A stretch of DNA of 64,000 nucleotides from Ophiodon elongatus (taxonomy: Eukaryota; Chordata; Actinopteri; Perciformes; Hexagrammidae). Positions within the stretch are counted from its first letter, which is position 1, and each line of letters opens with the position of its first letter. Positions 13,133 through 24,190 of this stretch are shown here, one piece after another. The notes below the pieces were generated by a model. It did not search any database and was not told the DNA's origin. It worked only from the letters and a program-made list of their open reading frames with translations. The stretch lies in assembly GCA_016806645.1 (NCBI GenBank), contig JACSYO010002128.1, positions 3,122,934-3,186,933 on the forward strand, given 5' to 3'. The position numbers and the translations under genes are program-made.

Positions 13133-14299
13133 GAGGGGCCTCTAATCAACAGAGGGCCATTGATTTCCTCTCCACAGAGCCTACAAGGTGCCTAAGACAC
13201 CTGCTAGCAGCCAGCTGACAGCCACTTATGCCTGCTAAACAACAGCTGACACAAACTGATGCCAATGCACTGTGTTTGAGAGGGTGAGTCACACATGCTC
13301 AGATATATCCCACTCTCAGGGATGTTGGATGCCACACAATGTGAGATCCACTGTTCTGAATCATATCTCACACGTGGTATATCACAGATGGAGTCTCGGT
13401 TAGCTTTGGGGTTTTGTAACCAGGATGCATGCAGGAAAAGTATAGATAAAAACTTGCTGATCCTCTACTGTGCGCAAGCAGTGGGAAGATGTGTTTCCTG
13501 TAACACAATGAGCCCTGTCAATGCTAAATATCATTGCGATCTTCAGCCCCATCAGCACAGTTTGTCTGTAGTGATTTGTATCTTCTGTAAGAGTGCTTCA
13601 ATAAGCAGTTTTCCAGCGGCAGTCACATGCTCCCGGCTGGGGCTCACAGCCAGCTGTCCCCATCATCAATTCAGACAATGCACAAGGCTGTGGGGGGTGA
13701 GACTTTGGGGCAGATGTGTGTGGCACAGGGCAAGCTAAGGAAGGCACAATGCAACGTATTTTTAATCTTGCAAGATTGTGAACAACAAAGATGATGTGTT
13801 GTATCAAAATCCTGTTGTGTCAAGGAATATTTGATTTCCACAGAGTACAAGAGGACATTTTCAGTTGCCAATAATACAATCTGGTTTTGAGCTGTTGGTC
13901 GAATAAAACAACGTAGGCTTATTTGAAGATGTCACCTCGAGCTATGGGAAATTATAATGGCCCTTATAGCAATTTTCTGACATTTTATAGACCTAACAGG
14001 CTAATTGATTACTCAAAAAAATAAGTGGTGTATAATGGATCATGAAAACAATCCGTAGCCTTACATGACACATCAATCATCCATCAAGGCAACAAACTGA
14101 AGGGATACTGGCACAAGACAGATTTTTCTCATCACCATGTATAATGCATGTGCAACAGTGTAGGAGGAGGGTCAGAAGTGGCCAGTCAAGTGCAGGAGAT
14201 GCCTAATTTTGCAGGCAGCATTTGTAGTCTGTCTGCAAACTTTCTAAAAATGTAAATGTCAGAATCGCTTTGCCTCGTGATGAAGAAAGCCGATTCCAA

Positions 14300-14562
14300 A
14301 GCACCTCACATTGCAGGAGGACCAAACAAGTAGCAGTTCCCCCGGAAATGCCCATGCAGTACTCCTCCGGGCTCCATGTTCCGAGATGAACGGAGAGACT
14401 GCATTGCTGTTCCGAGACTGATCACCCACCCCAGCCTCTTCCAACACCCCTAACCCCGCCTCCCTCCCTCCCCATAAAAACACGCACAACCACGCCTCCA
14501 GAGGCACGCGCACAAGCGCAGGCTCAGACACACCTCCTCTTTCCCCTCCATCACACACAAAC

Positions 14563-14614
<52 letters not shown>

Positions 14615-14656
14615 CCATAAGCGACTCCGAAAGCATCGCTGGGTGAAGTGGACAAC
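14300..14656 (+). promoter_or_regulatory. ajm1: Candidate ajm1 promoter region
   Basis: The GC content rises sharply here. There are C-rich tracts (about 14430-14475), GC/KLF-type boxes such as CCACGCCTCC (about 14491-14500) and a TATA-like CATAAAAA at 14473-14480, all upstream of a 5' exon with a strong donor at 14795. A CA microsatellite sits between the TATA-like element and that exon. The transcription start is not determined. Confidence 0.35.
14571..14610. repeat. (AC)20 microsatellite
   Basis: An uninterrupted AC repeat directly seen just upstream of, or within, the ajm1 5' exon. The apparent long ORFs on both strands here are products of this repeat. Confidence 0.95.
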
Positions 14657-14794
14657 ATGTAAGGCAGCATGAAGGACGAGTGCTCGGCTCCGGGAGGCTT
14701 ACGGCAGGTGCAGCGGGGCTGAAGCGGCACCTCGCGGAGAACAGGCTGCCGCTTCACCATGTTCACCGCAGCCGATCTACTCAATGGCGAGACG
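14657..14794 (+). other. ajm1: ajm1 5' noncoding exon (with upstream ORFs)
   Basis: A GC-rich stretch ends in ACG|GTAAGG, a consensus donor at 14795. The matching acceptor is the pyrimidine-rich tract ending AG at 17396-17397, so the intron is 14795-17397. The exon start is set here only at the first ATG; the true 5' end lies further upstream. It carries a start-stop element (ATG TAA, 14657-14662), an 18-codon uORF including stop (14669-14722), and the first 12 codons of a third uORF (14759-14794) that continues after splicing. Confidence 0.55.
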
Positions 14795-17423
14795 GTAAGG
14801 CCCCTCGTTCACTCGCGAAATCTTTCCTTTCCAAACTTAGCCAAACTCATCCCCCCCTCCCCCTTTCCCAAAGGGGCTCTGTCCTGGTTTGAACCCCTTT
14901 GCTTTTTTGATAATATGCAAATGATGTGATTCCCGGCTCAAAGGCATTAGGTCAGCCACAGAGGATGGAGGGCCGTTCGTGCCGCAGCACCAAAATAAAA
15001 AGGGTGTCGAAGTGCGTGAGAGCAAGTATTTGGTAACGCGTCAAGGCTCAATGCGCCTCGGTATGGCCCCACGGGGGAGGTTTCAGGCGAATCTGCATCA
15101 CATTTGTTATTGTGTGAAAATAGTAGCATTGGCAGTGTACGGTCGAAGTTTTTAGTTCGATATACAAACAGCCTAGCAAATGAATACGAGCTCAATTAAT
15201 ATTAAACTGCATGTAGAACCATAACCGTCATGCAACAAAAATATAAGCTGGCACAGGAAAGCACAGCATTTGGCTCTATGAATAAGCTATTATAGCAATA
15301 TCATTGGTGTATCCTTTAAAATAAGGTCAATATAAAGTTGCACTTGTGTGCCACAGATGGATTTTGCCCACACAGACAATATTAAAGCAATTCATAGTGA
15401 ATGTGAGTCCATTTTTTCAGACTCAAATTGTTCCCTGTGTGTGCAACTCCAGCAGTGCTGGATGGTTTCTTTGCTGTGTGCTGTAGCCATGGAGACGGTA
15501 TGTGGCAGGCGGTTTTATACTTGTGCAGGAAAGTGTAGTCCCTTTATTCAAGAACATTCTTAGACCATGAGGATGAGTAGAGGAAGGAATACATGCATCC
15601 TGTCCTCTAATTTAAAACTAATATGCTATTTTGTCTTATCTTCAGTCCTAGATCAGTAGCCTATTACCACTTTACTTGATTTCCACAGGGACTTAAAAGT
15701 GTGCCTGGGGTGGTCAATAGTGATGTCAACAGTGACGTAGACCTACTTAATTGACTCTGTTATTATATTAATCTCTTATGGGTACACAGTACTGAAAATA
15801 CTGTGACTTTAGCAAGATAATTTGATACAACGTGGCAGGGAGCTATTGTTCATATGCACTGATGTATTAAAGCTATTGCTGTTTGAGGACAGATAGGTTG
15901 TGAAAGTGAACTTCTCACTAAATGTTTAGCCTTCACATCATGCCCCTTATTGGGCATATTTTTTATGCTGTGTAATAGAATGTCTCGGTCTCATCAAGGT
16001 CCTTGACATCTTGCCGACACTTCACCTCATTCATTTAAACCTAGAAGAATAGGAAGATGATTTAAGGAACTTTTTCCCCATTTAGTGGCATATAGTTTAA
16101 ACTTCAGTATCCATCCCATCATCATTTACATATTTTTCACTGATAGGATATTAATAAGGTATTTATTCCTGCTATTTTGGCACAACTGACACAAAATGAA
16201 TCACAGATGGTATTCATATTCTAATGATTTCAGCCATCAACTATCATTAGTGACCATTAGTCCCAACTGTGATATAACAGCTGATATTAGTACAGAATGT
16301 AGCCAGCATACAGACTTTTGGGAAAATATATTTTTTTCCAGGATTTAAAAAGTACAATTGAGTTCCTTAATAAATTGTTCTCCAATTGTTGGATTTAGCA
16401 AGTCAAATTGAGGTCTTGAATTACTTGTGCAGCTGAAACACTGGCACTGTGTTTATTCTTTATTAAGAGCAGCAAAATACACACAGGTATCTTATAATAT
16501 GTGTTTGAAACAAACAAATCTAAGGAACGAGGCAAAGCAGCAAATAAAAATTGTTGGTTTGTTTGTCACGGTTGGTCATGTGTGAAAGGACGTGATATTT
16601 AGGTGTGTTGTGGAGACATGACAGAGGGATGGCTGGTCAGTCCTCTCTCATCACGATGAACAGATGGTAACTCAGCATTAGCTTGTGGGTGGGTGCCAAC
16701 AAGGAAGCCCATGTGTATATCACACATAAATCCATTGTTGAAACGGAATAATTTTGTCCAAGAAAATATTCAAACCCCTTAAAAAAATACTCTGGATGTT
16801 TAAGCAGAGATTCACAGCAGTTGTCTGTATATTATTCATTCATAAGATGTGAATAATTCAAACAGTAGGAAACAGAAAGGCTGTGTTGCATTTCGTTTTA
16901 AAACATTTTTTTAAAACAAGTATCGCCACTTATTTATTATTTTCTTTACATTTTGAGGTGTCTAATATCTACTGTAATTGGTTATAGGTCACAGGATTTA
17001 ATGGTAAACCATGATATGATGTGCAGGATAATGTGAATAGTTAATTTTAGCGTACAGTCTCCAGTCTAATTAAAAGTTATGTCTCGTCATTTTCTGTGGT
17101 ATGATTATGAGTAGTTGGCAAATAATCTACCGCATCTGTTAAATATATACTATCATCATTGCAGGCGTCTGTATCATGGGGTCAGGTTGTTGTTGTACAG
17201 ATTCACCTCACTGATTCAGCTTTATAGATACTTTTAAATAAAACACATTACAATTATTTCAAAAAGTTTGTAAAGATTTGGTTCACAGACTAATCATAAT
17301 AAACATATGCTGATCCTACTATTGCCATAAACAACTCACTGTACTTTTAAATTGCATTGAAGGGTATTTGTTTTCTTCTCTCTCTTTCTTTCCTCAGGCT
17401 GTGTTGATCTTGAATCACACTGA

Positions 17424-17453
17424 ATGGAGAGCATTGAAGTTCCTTTAAGATGA
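17424..17453 (+). other. Upstream ORF overlapping the ajm1 start codon
   Basis: ATG at 17424 opens a nine-residue frame (MESIEVPLR) whose TGA stop (17451-17453) overlaps the main ATG (17450-17452) as ATGA. In another frame, the spliced uORF starting at 14759 ends with TAA at 17446-17448, one base before the main ATG. Both ends are directly visible; use by ribosomes is inferred. Confidence 0.5.
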
Positions 17454-20400
17454 CACGAACGCATCCCCCTGATATACTGGCATCAACTCTATATCGGGAC
17501 TTTACTCTAAATCCCATCAGCGACCACTCCATTTCTCTCCACTCCTCCCGGCAATGTGACTTGAAAATGATAGACAAACCAGAAATCATCAACAAAAGAC
17601 ACTGCCGTAGCTTTGACTTCATTGAGTCGCTGGACGACCCACAGTCCCTCTCTTCCTCAATGGAGTACCCGTACAAGAGGGCTGAGCATCAGACATTAAA
17701 CAAAGATCTAATGTGGAATGGACTAGATCAACCGGGGCACCTTCGCTTTTCGTCTCCCGATCTGTTCAACACCAGACAGTTCCAGCAGCACACCCCCCAG
17801 GATAAAACCAGCCATCTTGCATGGTCAGACTCTAAAAAGAGAGCAAGATCTAGAAGTGCTCCAAGAATTAAGTCCACCCTCACTCCTGTGCCCATCTCAG
17901 TGTCCCCTCCAAGAGCCAGGAAAGGGAGGGATGCGCCTCAGGCTGCGTCAGATACCTTCAGGACTTCTGAAACACACAGAGAATCCTACTCCTCAAACAA
18001 GGCTTTTTTGAATGATGTGCATCCTATCAAACTGCAGCCTCAGTCTCCCCTCTATGTCTCAGACTGTTTTGAGGAGGGTAAACCAGATAAACCAGCCATA
18101 ACCCCTCATGTCAGGTGCCGTGTTGACATTAAACCAGATGCTTCTGTACTGCAGCACACATCTAGGCAGGTTCCCAATGTTCGAAGTGAGCATCTCTGGC
18201 AGCGATACTCCCAAGCCAGTAGCAGTAGAGGTTTGTATGTACCTCGACAGATTGTGTCCTCACCAACGCCCACTCCGAGCGAATGCTACAGTGGAGATTT
18301 TAGACAAGGATACCACTATACCACTAGCATGTCTCCTATCTCATACCAGCATCCAGACATGAACAGAATGCCATCACCAACAACACCATATCTGAGTCAA
18401 GAACAAAGAGCTTACTCAAATCCTAACATACCAACCAAGTTTTTCTACACAGAGGACCCAGTTCGGTATCAAGTCCATCCCTATTCTAGAGCATACTTTC
18501 AGGATGACCGGTCCAGTCTAACTAGCCATGGTAGTACAATGACTAGTCAGTATGATCCAAGGACTCGATGGGTGCACACCCTACCTGTCAGGTCATATTA
18601 CACAGAAAACTTTTCCAACAGAGAGCCAGCACACTCTGTATATAGTAGGCCTTACTCCACCAGTGAGGCAGGATCATACTTTTCTCAAACTCCACTGTCT
18701 AGAGCTTACTATGGAGAAGACAACCGGTCCAATCCATACTATATGAGTAACTCAAGGTTGTTTTATTCAAAACCATGCTCTCCTGAGGAGCAGTACTTTC
18801 CATCAAGGCCATACCATACGGAGGGTCGTCGACGCCCTCGAATGTCGCAGGCCTTTTCAGATGACTGGTATCGCTCGAGTATATCTGGTTACTCCAACCA
18901 GTCCTCTCAGCACACACCACCAAGAGTAAGGCAAGACCCCAGTATACCCCCGTGGTTTACTAACAGCGGTGTGGAGACGAGTAGATTAGGAGCAGAGGTC
19001 AGAAACCACTCCAAGTCTTGGGACAATATTCTATATCCACGGCACGAAAGAGAGCAATCAGTGCCTCGTGGTCGAAGCTATGAGAACCTGTTTCACCAAG
19101 CAAAGCAAGCAGCATCCTCTGACATACAGAGTCAACCTGTTATACTTAACCTCTCAAGTTCACCAAGACGCTATGCCGCCCTTTCGCTCTCTGAAAGCTC
19201 GTTAGAGAGGGGCTCAAGCAATCCGTGGAGGAATACCAAGAGTGGGCACTGGTTTGTAACTCCTGAGATCACCATAACAGATAATGACATATGTGCAGGC
19301 AACAGTAAGCGGCGTGATGTGCACTCTGTCAGCTGGGATACGTCAGACGGTGAAAAGATACCATCTCCGAGAGTAATGCATCACAAGCAGCCACAAAATA
19401 CACAGGACATAACCAAAGAGAGGAAACACAACAACTTCTCCCTCCAGCAGAGTCTGGAGCAACTTGATGAACTCTTAGCTGATTTGGTCGTTGATTACAA
19501 ACCACCAACTATCAGAAAGTCAAGCGAGGACCTTTTAGACCAGCTGAAGCACCTAATTATTGAAGATGACGACAAAGACAGGGGATCTTCTGGACTGGAA
19601 AACTTAGGATGCCTGAACACACAGCTCCCCTCATCTATATCCAGCCCTGACACAATCAAAGACCCTGATAGTGGGTGTGATGCTTTACAAAGGAGTGCAG
19701 AAGAATGTTCTCCAGATCACAGCACAGATGAGGACGACACTATGGTGTGTGCTAACAAGAAGTGCAACCGAATTGAGAGTATGTTCAACGCCTGCTTGTA
19801 CTTCAAATCATGTCACAGTTGCTACACCTTTTACTGCTCACGAAACTGTCGCAGAGATGACTGGGAGATCCATAAAGACACCTGTCTGTACGGTCGTGTG
19901 AACAGTGTGTGTCGACACACTCTTAAGTTCTGCAGAGAGAATACAGAGATCCACAAAGCCTTCTCTCGCGTTGCTAAGGCTGGCTATCTCTCCAGAGGGA
20001 GAGGCGTTCTCTTTCTGGGTTTTGCTAATCCAGAGACAACTGACAACTTCCTCCAAGTTGGACTTGAGAGCCTCCTCATGTCTCCCACATACCTATCTCT
20101 CAGAGAGCTGGATGGCTTCAAGGACAACCTAGGCGAATACTGCAAGGAACTGCAGCAGGCAGGTATTGAGTATGACCCCAATGAATGTTTTCTTCTGAAT
20201 GTATCCGTAGCTGTTGGTGAACTAGTGCCTAACAGACCTTCACCAAGGGTCCCAGCACCAACAGTTCGAAAATATGCAAAGGTGTCCTTGGCCTCCTCAA
20301 GCCCTGATAAAAAGGTACTCAGGAAGGATAGTGAAATGGAAACTCTCATCCTCACTCCGCCTCCTGGCACACCGGACATTGACAAGGAGGGAGAGGAGGG

Positions 20401-20659
20401 CAGGAAAGCCAGAGAGGTGTGCTTTGTCAATATCCAGCGTGAGCTCAGGACCAGGGGAGTCTTCCTTCGTCATGAGTACCCCAAAATCTATAATCAGCTG
20501 TGTGAGTTTGTGGAGAGCAACAAAGGGTTCACTCCAACTACAATTTACCCGATAGATAAGAGAACAGGGAAACAGTTTATGTGCATGATCATGGCTGCGT
20601 CCGAGCCAAGAACACTGGACTGGGTTGGTACCCCTCATCTCTTGGATGATATTATATAG
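17450..20659 (+). CDS. ajm1: Apical junction component 1 homolog (Ajm1), 1069 aa, single coding exon
   Basis: The vertebrate AJM1 (C9orf172) protein is linked to apical cell junctions; its biochemistry is poorly known. The frame starts MTRTHPPDILAST, matching the family N-terminus as I recall it, and ends LLDDII. Residues 1-660 are Ser/Tyr/Arg-rich and probably disordered, with an aromatic repeat array at about 330-457. A helical segment at 669-703 holds two paxillin-like LD motifs (LDELLADL 672-679; LLDQLKHLI 695-703). A MYND-like zinc finger spans C767-C812 (C788-x2-C791-x4-C796-x3-C800-x7-H808-x3-C812), followed by a conserved domain from about 813 to 1069 with ETLILTPPPGT and FTPTTIYP. 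The coding part is one exon (acceptor AG 17396-17397), as in mammals, and is slightly longer than the human protein (about 980 aa). The start is fixed by family match; an in-frame stop is not needed because several uORFs precede it. Family assignment is confident. Confidence 0.92.
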   Translation: MTRTHPPDILASTLYRDFTLNPISDHSISLHSSRQCDLKMIDKPEIINKRHCRSFDFIESLDDPQSLSSSMEYPYKRAEHQTLNKDLMWNGLDQPGHLRFSSPDLFNTRQFQQHTPQDKTSHLAWSDSKKRARSRSAPRIKSTLTPVPISVSPPRARKGRDAPQAASDTFRTSETHRESYSSNKAFLNDVHPIKLQPQSPLYVSDCFEEGKPDKPAITPHVRCRVDIKPDASVLQHTSRQVPNVRSEHLWQRYSQASSSRGLYVPRQIVSSPTPTPSECYSGDFRQGYHYTTSMSPISYQHPDMNRMPSPTTPYLSQEQRAYSNPNIPTKFFYTEDPVRYQVHPYSRAYFQDDRSSLTSHGSTMTSQYDPRTRWVHTLPVRSYYTENFSNREPAHSVYSRPYSTSEAGSYFSQTPLSRAYYGEDNRSNPYYMSNSRLFYSKPCSPEEQYFPSRPYHTEGRRRPRMSQAFSDDWYRSSISGYSNQSSQHTPPRVRQDPSIPPWFTNSGVETSRLGAEVRNHSKSWDNILYPRHEREQSVPRGRSYENLFHQAKQAASSDIQSQPVILNLSSSPRRYAALSLSESSLERGSSNPWRNTKSGHWFVTPEITITDNDICAGNSKRRDVHSVSWDTSDGEKIPSPRVMHHKQPQNTQDITKERKHNNFSLQQSLEQLDELLADLVVDYKPPTIRKSSEDLLDQLKHLIIEDDDKDRGSSGLENLGCLNTQLPSSISSPDTIKDPDSGCDALQRSAEECSPDHSTDEDDTMVCANKKCNRIESMFNACLYFKSCHSCYTFYCSRNCRRDDWEIHKDTCLYGRVNSVCRHTLKFCRENTEIHKAFSRVAKAGYLSRGRGVLFLGFANPETTDNFLQVGLESLLMSPTYLSLRELDGFKDNLGEYCKELQQAGIEYDPNECFLLNVSVAVGELVPNRPSPRVPAPTVRKYAKVSLASSSPDKKVLRKDSEMETLILTPPPGTPDIDKEGEEGRKAREVCFVNIQRELRTRGVFLRHEYPKIYNQLCEFVESNKGFTPTTIYPIDKRTGKQFMCMIMAASEPRTLDWVGTPHLLDDII

Positions 20660-20825
20660 GACAGCACTAAATAGTTATGATAATGATGTCAGCTACACTA
20701 AATGTACATACTGTAAATACATGGTGTTGTTTAGCAAATTGAACATTGATATGGAAATCTGTGTATATCTGTGACCAATCTTTCCTACTGTCTCTCTCTT
20801 TCTCTTACTTTTCTCTGTTGTCACA

Positions 20826-20897
<72 letters not shown>

Positions 20898-21784
20898 CAC
20901 TTGCACAAATACGCACACACATACAGCATATACTCACAATTTTAAAGGATGCCCTATGTTGTTTTTGGCTTGTTTTGATCCTGTTGCATTCAGAAGAGTT
21001 TATAGCCTGCATGTAGACTAGTCACAAGTTACCCAGGTGTTTAAGATGTGAACATGTATGATCTGTGCAGTTTCTGCAGATAATGTATGAAGCACACAAT
21101 ATTTATGAAATAAACATTGCATTGCCACCACATAATAGTAGACACAGCCAGGTCTCATGTTGTAACATTTATCCATTATTGATTTCTCCAACAAATGTTA
21201 TATCAGAACTTTATATTATAACTTGTTACAGTGGTTGTAATATTACAACTGTTTATTTGTACTTAAGTATTATTTCCTAAGTATATTGTAGTTGTGTGGG
21301 TATGTTTTGATTTGCCATGTTAATTATTGTTTGATAGACAAAGAAGTACAATCAAACCACCTATTTGTTTCCCACTTGATTAAGAATTTTAGTTGGAGCT
21401 TATTTCATCTTGTGATAATACTTGATGTCATTCTTGTATAAATTGCTTTGTTTGAAAGTGGCCTTCAGTCAAAAAAAAAAATGCATTTGACACAAAGCAA
21501 TGTATAGGTTTAGCTATTTCTAAAGGCTTGACAGTTCTTGACTTAGGTTGTTTGAACTACCATTGTAAATGAACAATTATTTTGCTCAAAGCATGTTATT
21601 TATATTCAGGTATTTTAATATGGATATTGCTTATAATTATATTTATTATGTTAATGAGATACCATTTGATGCTTAGACATGTAAGAGGTATATATATATT
21701 GAATATTAGATAATTTGAACATCATGACCTTCAGACCTTATTGTAACTAATATCACAGTATGTTCTTAAACAATATGCAATAAA
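20660..21784 (+). other. ajm1: Probable ajm1 3'UTR and poly(A) signals
   Basis: AT-rich sequence downstream of the stop codon has AATAAA at 21109-21114 and 21779-21784, and another at 22071-22076. The 21779 copy (GCAATAAAAGAGC) is a good distal candidate. Use of any of them is inferred. Confidence 0.45.
20834..20890. repeat. (AC)n microsatellite in ajm1 3'UTR
   Basis: A long AC repeat, with imperfect CA units to about 20930, about 175 bases after the ajm1 stop codon and so inside the 3'UTR. ORFs on both strands here are repeat artefacts. Confidence 0.95.
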
Positions 21785-24190
21785 AGAGCAACCTTAATAT
21801 CTATATTGTAAAATCCTATTTTATTATTAATATTGAATAATTCCCTGGAGCCAAGAGCTGCAAAGACCTTGTTTGCACTAAAACAAAAATTATAAAATAA
21901 GAATGTTCCTTACACAGCTGCAGCACTGAACCCCGGATGTGATGATATGCCTGCTTCCATTGCCGTTGTTGACTAATCTAAGGTTGCTCTTTTACTTGAT
22001 TATATATCTTTGTGAAAGACCTTCCTCAACTTTCTATTTTGTGATGTTTATAACCCATATATAAATATAGAATAAATGGAATTTAACGAGTGACCTTGTG
22101 ACTTTGTATTTATCTTCTAGGGTACTCCTTATTATACAATTGCAGGGTAAAAAAAAAGAAGGTTCCCATCAATTAGATTGATATACACATTGATCATCAC
22201 ATTGATTGGGGATATTGCCCAAAGAGATGTCCTCCTTCTCGCCAATATAATGGGACTATAAGGCACTGGGCCTGTGGTATGTAAAGCGACAATATTGTTT
22301 TGGGGAAAAACTCAACAGCAATGTTGCTTTTAACAGAAATTCTCATCCGGTTAATCAAGTTAATCCACAGATCTTGTGAGCTGTTTCATATAGGAACTAT
22401 TTTCTTTCAGCCATAGTTCCTACATGAAACTGCTCTCAACAATGTCTGTGGATTATCTTGAGTAACAAAGTCATGATTTCTTGATAAATAGCATGAGGCA
22501 AACAAAGTAAATTTACATGAGTAAATGATGAAGACTTGGTGTTTGTTATATATGAGTTTGAAATTTTCTGATGCTTGGAGAGTCCCTCTCTTTCTTTTTT
22601 TATTGTTTTCTTCTTTTTTATACTCATGTAGTATAACATGTCTGATTTGAGTTACTCTAACAGGTTGTTTACTCAAGGATCTTCCTGAGGTGTCTTTCGT
22701 CTTTGTTATTAGACCACCACCTAGTGGAAGAATGCATGTATTCTTTTTTTTCACCCCCATTTGAGCAGCACAAAACCTAGATCATGTCCATAAATGAATG
22801 TCAGAGCATGTAAGTGTAGGTGTAACCACACTATTTACTGGCTCAGTATGTGTATTTATTCAGTTATAATAATATCCCTTATAACGGCATAATGCTGTCC
22901 ATATTGGAAAACATTCCCTTAGAAATATCAAAATGGAAAGTTTGATGGCTTTTTATTTATCCTCTGTTATTGTACTACATTGAAATATTACAGTGCTGTC
23001 AGGGGATGAAGTCCAGGAAAATGTCCTGCTTTTAGATCTTAATACTAAGAAAGTGGGCCTCTGTCAAAACAGTTGTTCCAATCCATACAATCATACAATC
23101 ATGTCAGACAGTTGCACTCAAATGTATCAAAGTTATTACATTAAAGTTACAGTGTGTTTTTTTATTCTCTCTCTGTGTTTTCCCAGACAGTGTTTCCTTG
23201 ATGATGTGGTGGAGGGATAGTAACAAAAATATGGCATTTTAGACTACAAAGACTCAGGACTAAAAACAAACTTTGGAAGATAACCACTTGATTAGATTAA
23301 CTCATAATTAGATAATCTTTAAAATCTGTTTCTGCAAAGAAAAAGGACTGTGGATCTTGTCCGCCATCATTATTGGATGAGCATTAGCAAGGGATCTCTT
23401 TACGGCCAGTATGAACAGGAGAAATGATTACACAGCTACAGCCAATTTCAATGCTCATATTGGCACCTGGCTGTTTATTTAAGACAGACTTGAATATAAT
23501 GTGAACCTATATTCTTTAACCAGCTTGAATCTATTTCTGTAATGATGTCATCTTGGCTCTCTGCAGCAGCTAAATCCAGCAGAGTACAGTAGAGTCACCG
23601 TATGTGGTCTTATTAATCCACATTACAATGGCACTGCACTGCACACATAAATAAAAACCTAGAATACAGTCAAATAGTCAAATAAATAAATGAACACACA
23701 CAAGCAAAACAGGGAGAATTCACAAATTATAAGCTATTATAACAAATACAATTTCAGTCAGATGTAAAATCCAGAGAGAGGATGAGCTATTGTTCTTTTC
23801 AGTGTTTCACCATCAGATGCGACCCCTGATATGTTGGTCTCAAGCATTTTTTGTCAGATCTGAGTGATTGGCAACATCACACTGTATATAAGTTTTTACT
23901 ATCATGCATTTGCCTTATACTGTTTTATTTCCCCAGTATTCAGACTGGGACAAGATACAAGTGGTATTAGTAAACGTAAGTTTTGTTTTTACCAATGAAA
24001 TAATATTAAACATTAATTCAGTGCAACAAAATGACCTCTGTGACACAGGATCCAGACCGATTGACACTTTGGTATTAACAGGAGTTGGAGTAAAAAATCT
24101 GACGAAGTGTCATTTTGGAGAGAATATGAAAACAATACCGCTATATAAACCATGACGAGGATATCAATAGAAATTTAAACTTTGTTTTAG
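21785..24190. other. Intergenic region ajm1-gapvd1, no gene found
   Basis: AT-rich, no supported reading frame. The piece about 23140-23260 (AAAGTTACAGTGTG onward) has the look of a decayed short fish repeat, but I cannot name it. A CTCF-like motif lies on the minus strand at 22715-22727 (CCACTAGGTGGTG). Confidence 0.45.
22715..22727 (-). promoter_or_regulatory. CTCF-like motif
   Basis: On the minus strand this reads CCACTAGGTGGTG, close to the CTCF core. It lies between ajm1 and gapvd1 and faces the + strand motif at 9006. By-eye match only. Confidence 0.25.

Larger units (their letters stand above)
8490..14300. other. Intergenic region syn1-ajm1, no gene found
   Basis: No exon-like reading frame with homology is visible on either strand. 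The stretch about 9141-9200 contains AAAGCGACTTGCAA, which resembles a degenerate widespread fish interspersed repeat. The blocks about 9960-10760, 12900-13180 and 13600-13740 are non-repetitive and of higher GC than their surroundings, as expected for regulatory DNA, but conservation cannot be judged from one sequence. A HOX/PBX-MEIS composite site is annotated separately. Confidence 0.5.

Noticed and set aside
13295..13738. 147-codon + strand frame upstream of ajm1
   Set aside because: No recognisable domain, no splice context, and composition like surrounding noncoding DNA; a chance frame.
14259..14784. Overlapping minus-strand frames of 125 and 77 codons
   Set aside because: Both pass through the AC microsatellite (runs of CV residues) and the GC-rich leader; repeat artefacts.
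17347..17676. 109-codon minus-strand frame over the ajm1 start
   Set aside because: It covers the ajm1 acceptor and N-terminal codons in antisense; low-complexity Arg/Glu/Ser content and no homology.
19984..20430. 148-codon minus-strand frame inside ajm1
   Set aside because: It lies entirely within the conserved ajm1 coding sequence on the opposite strand, has no known homology, and is explained by the codon composition of ajm1.
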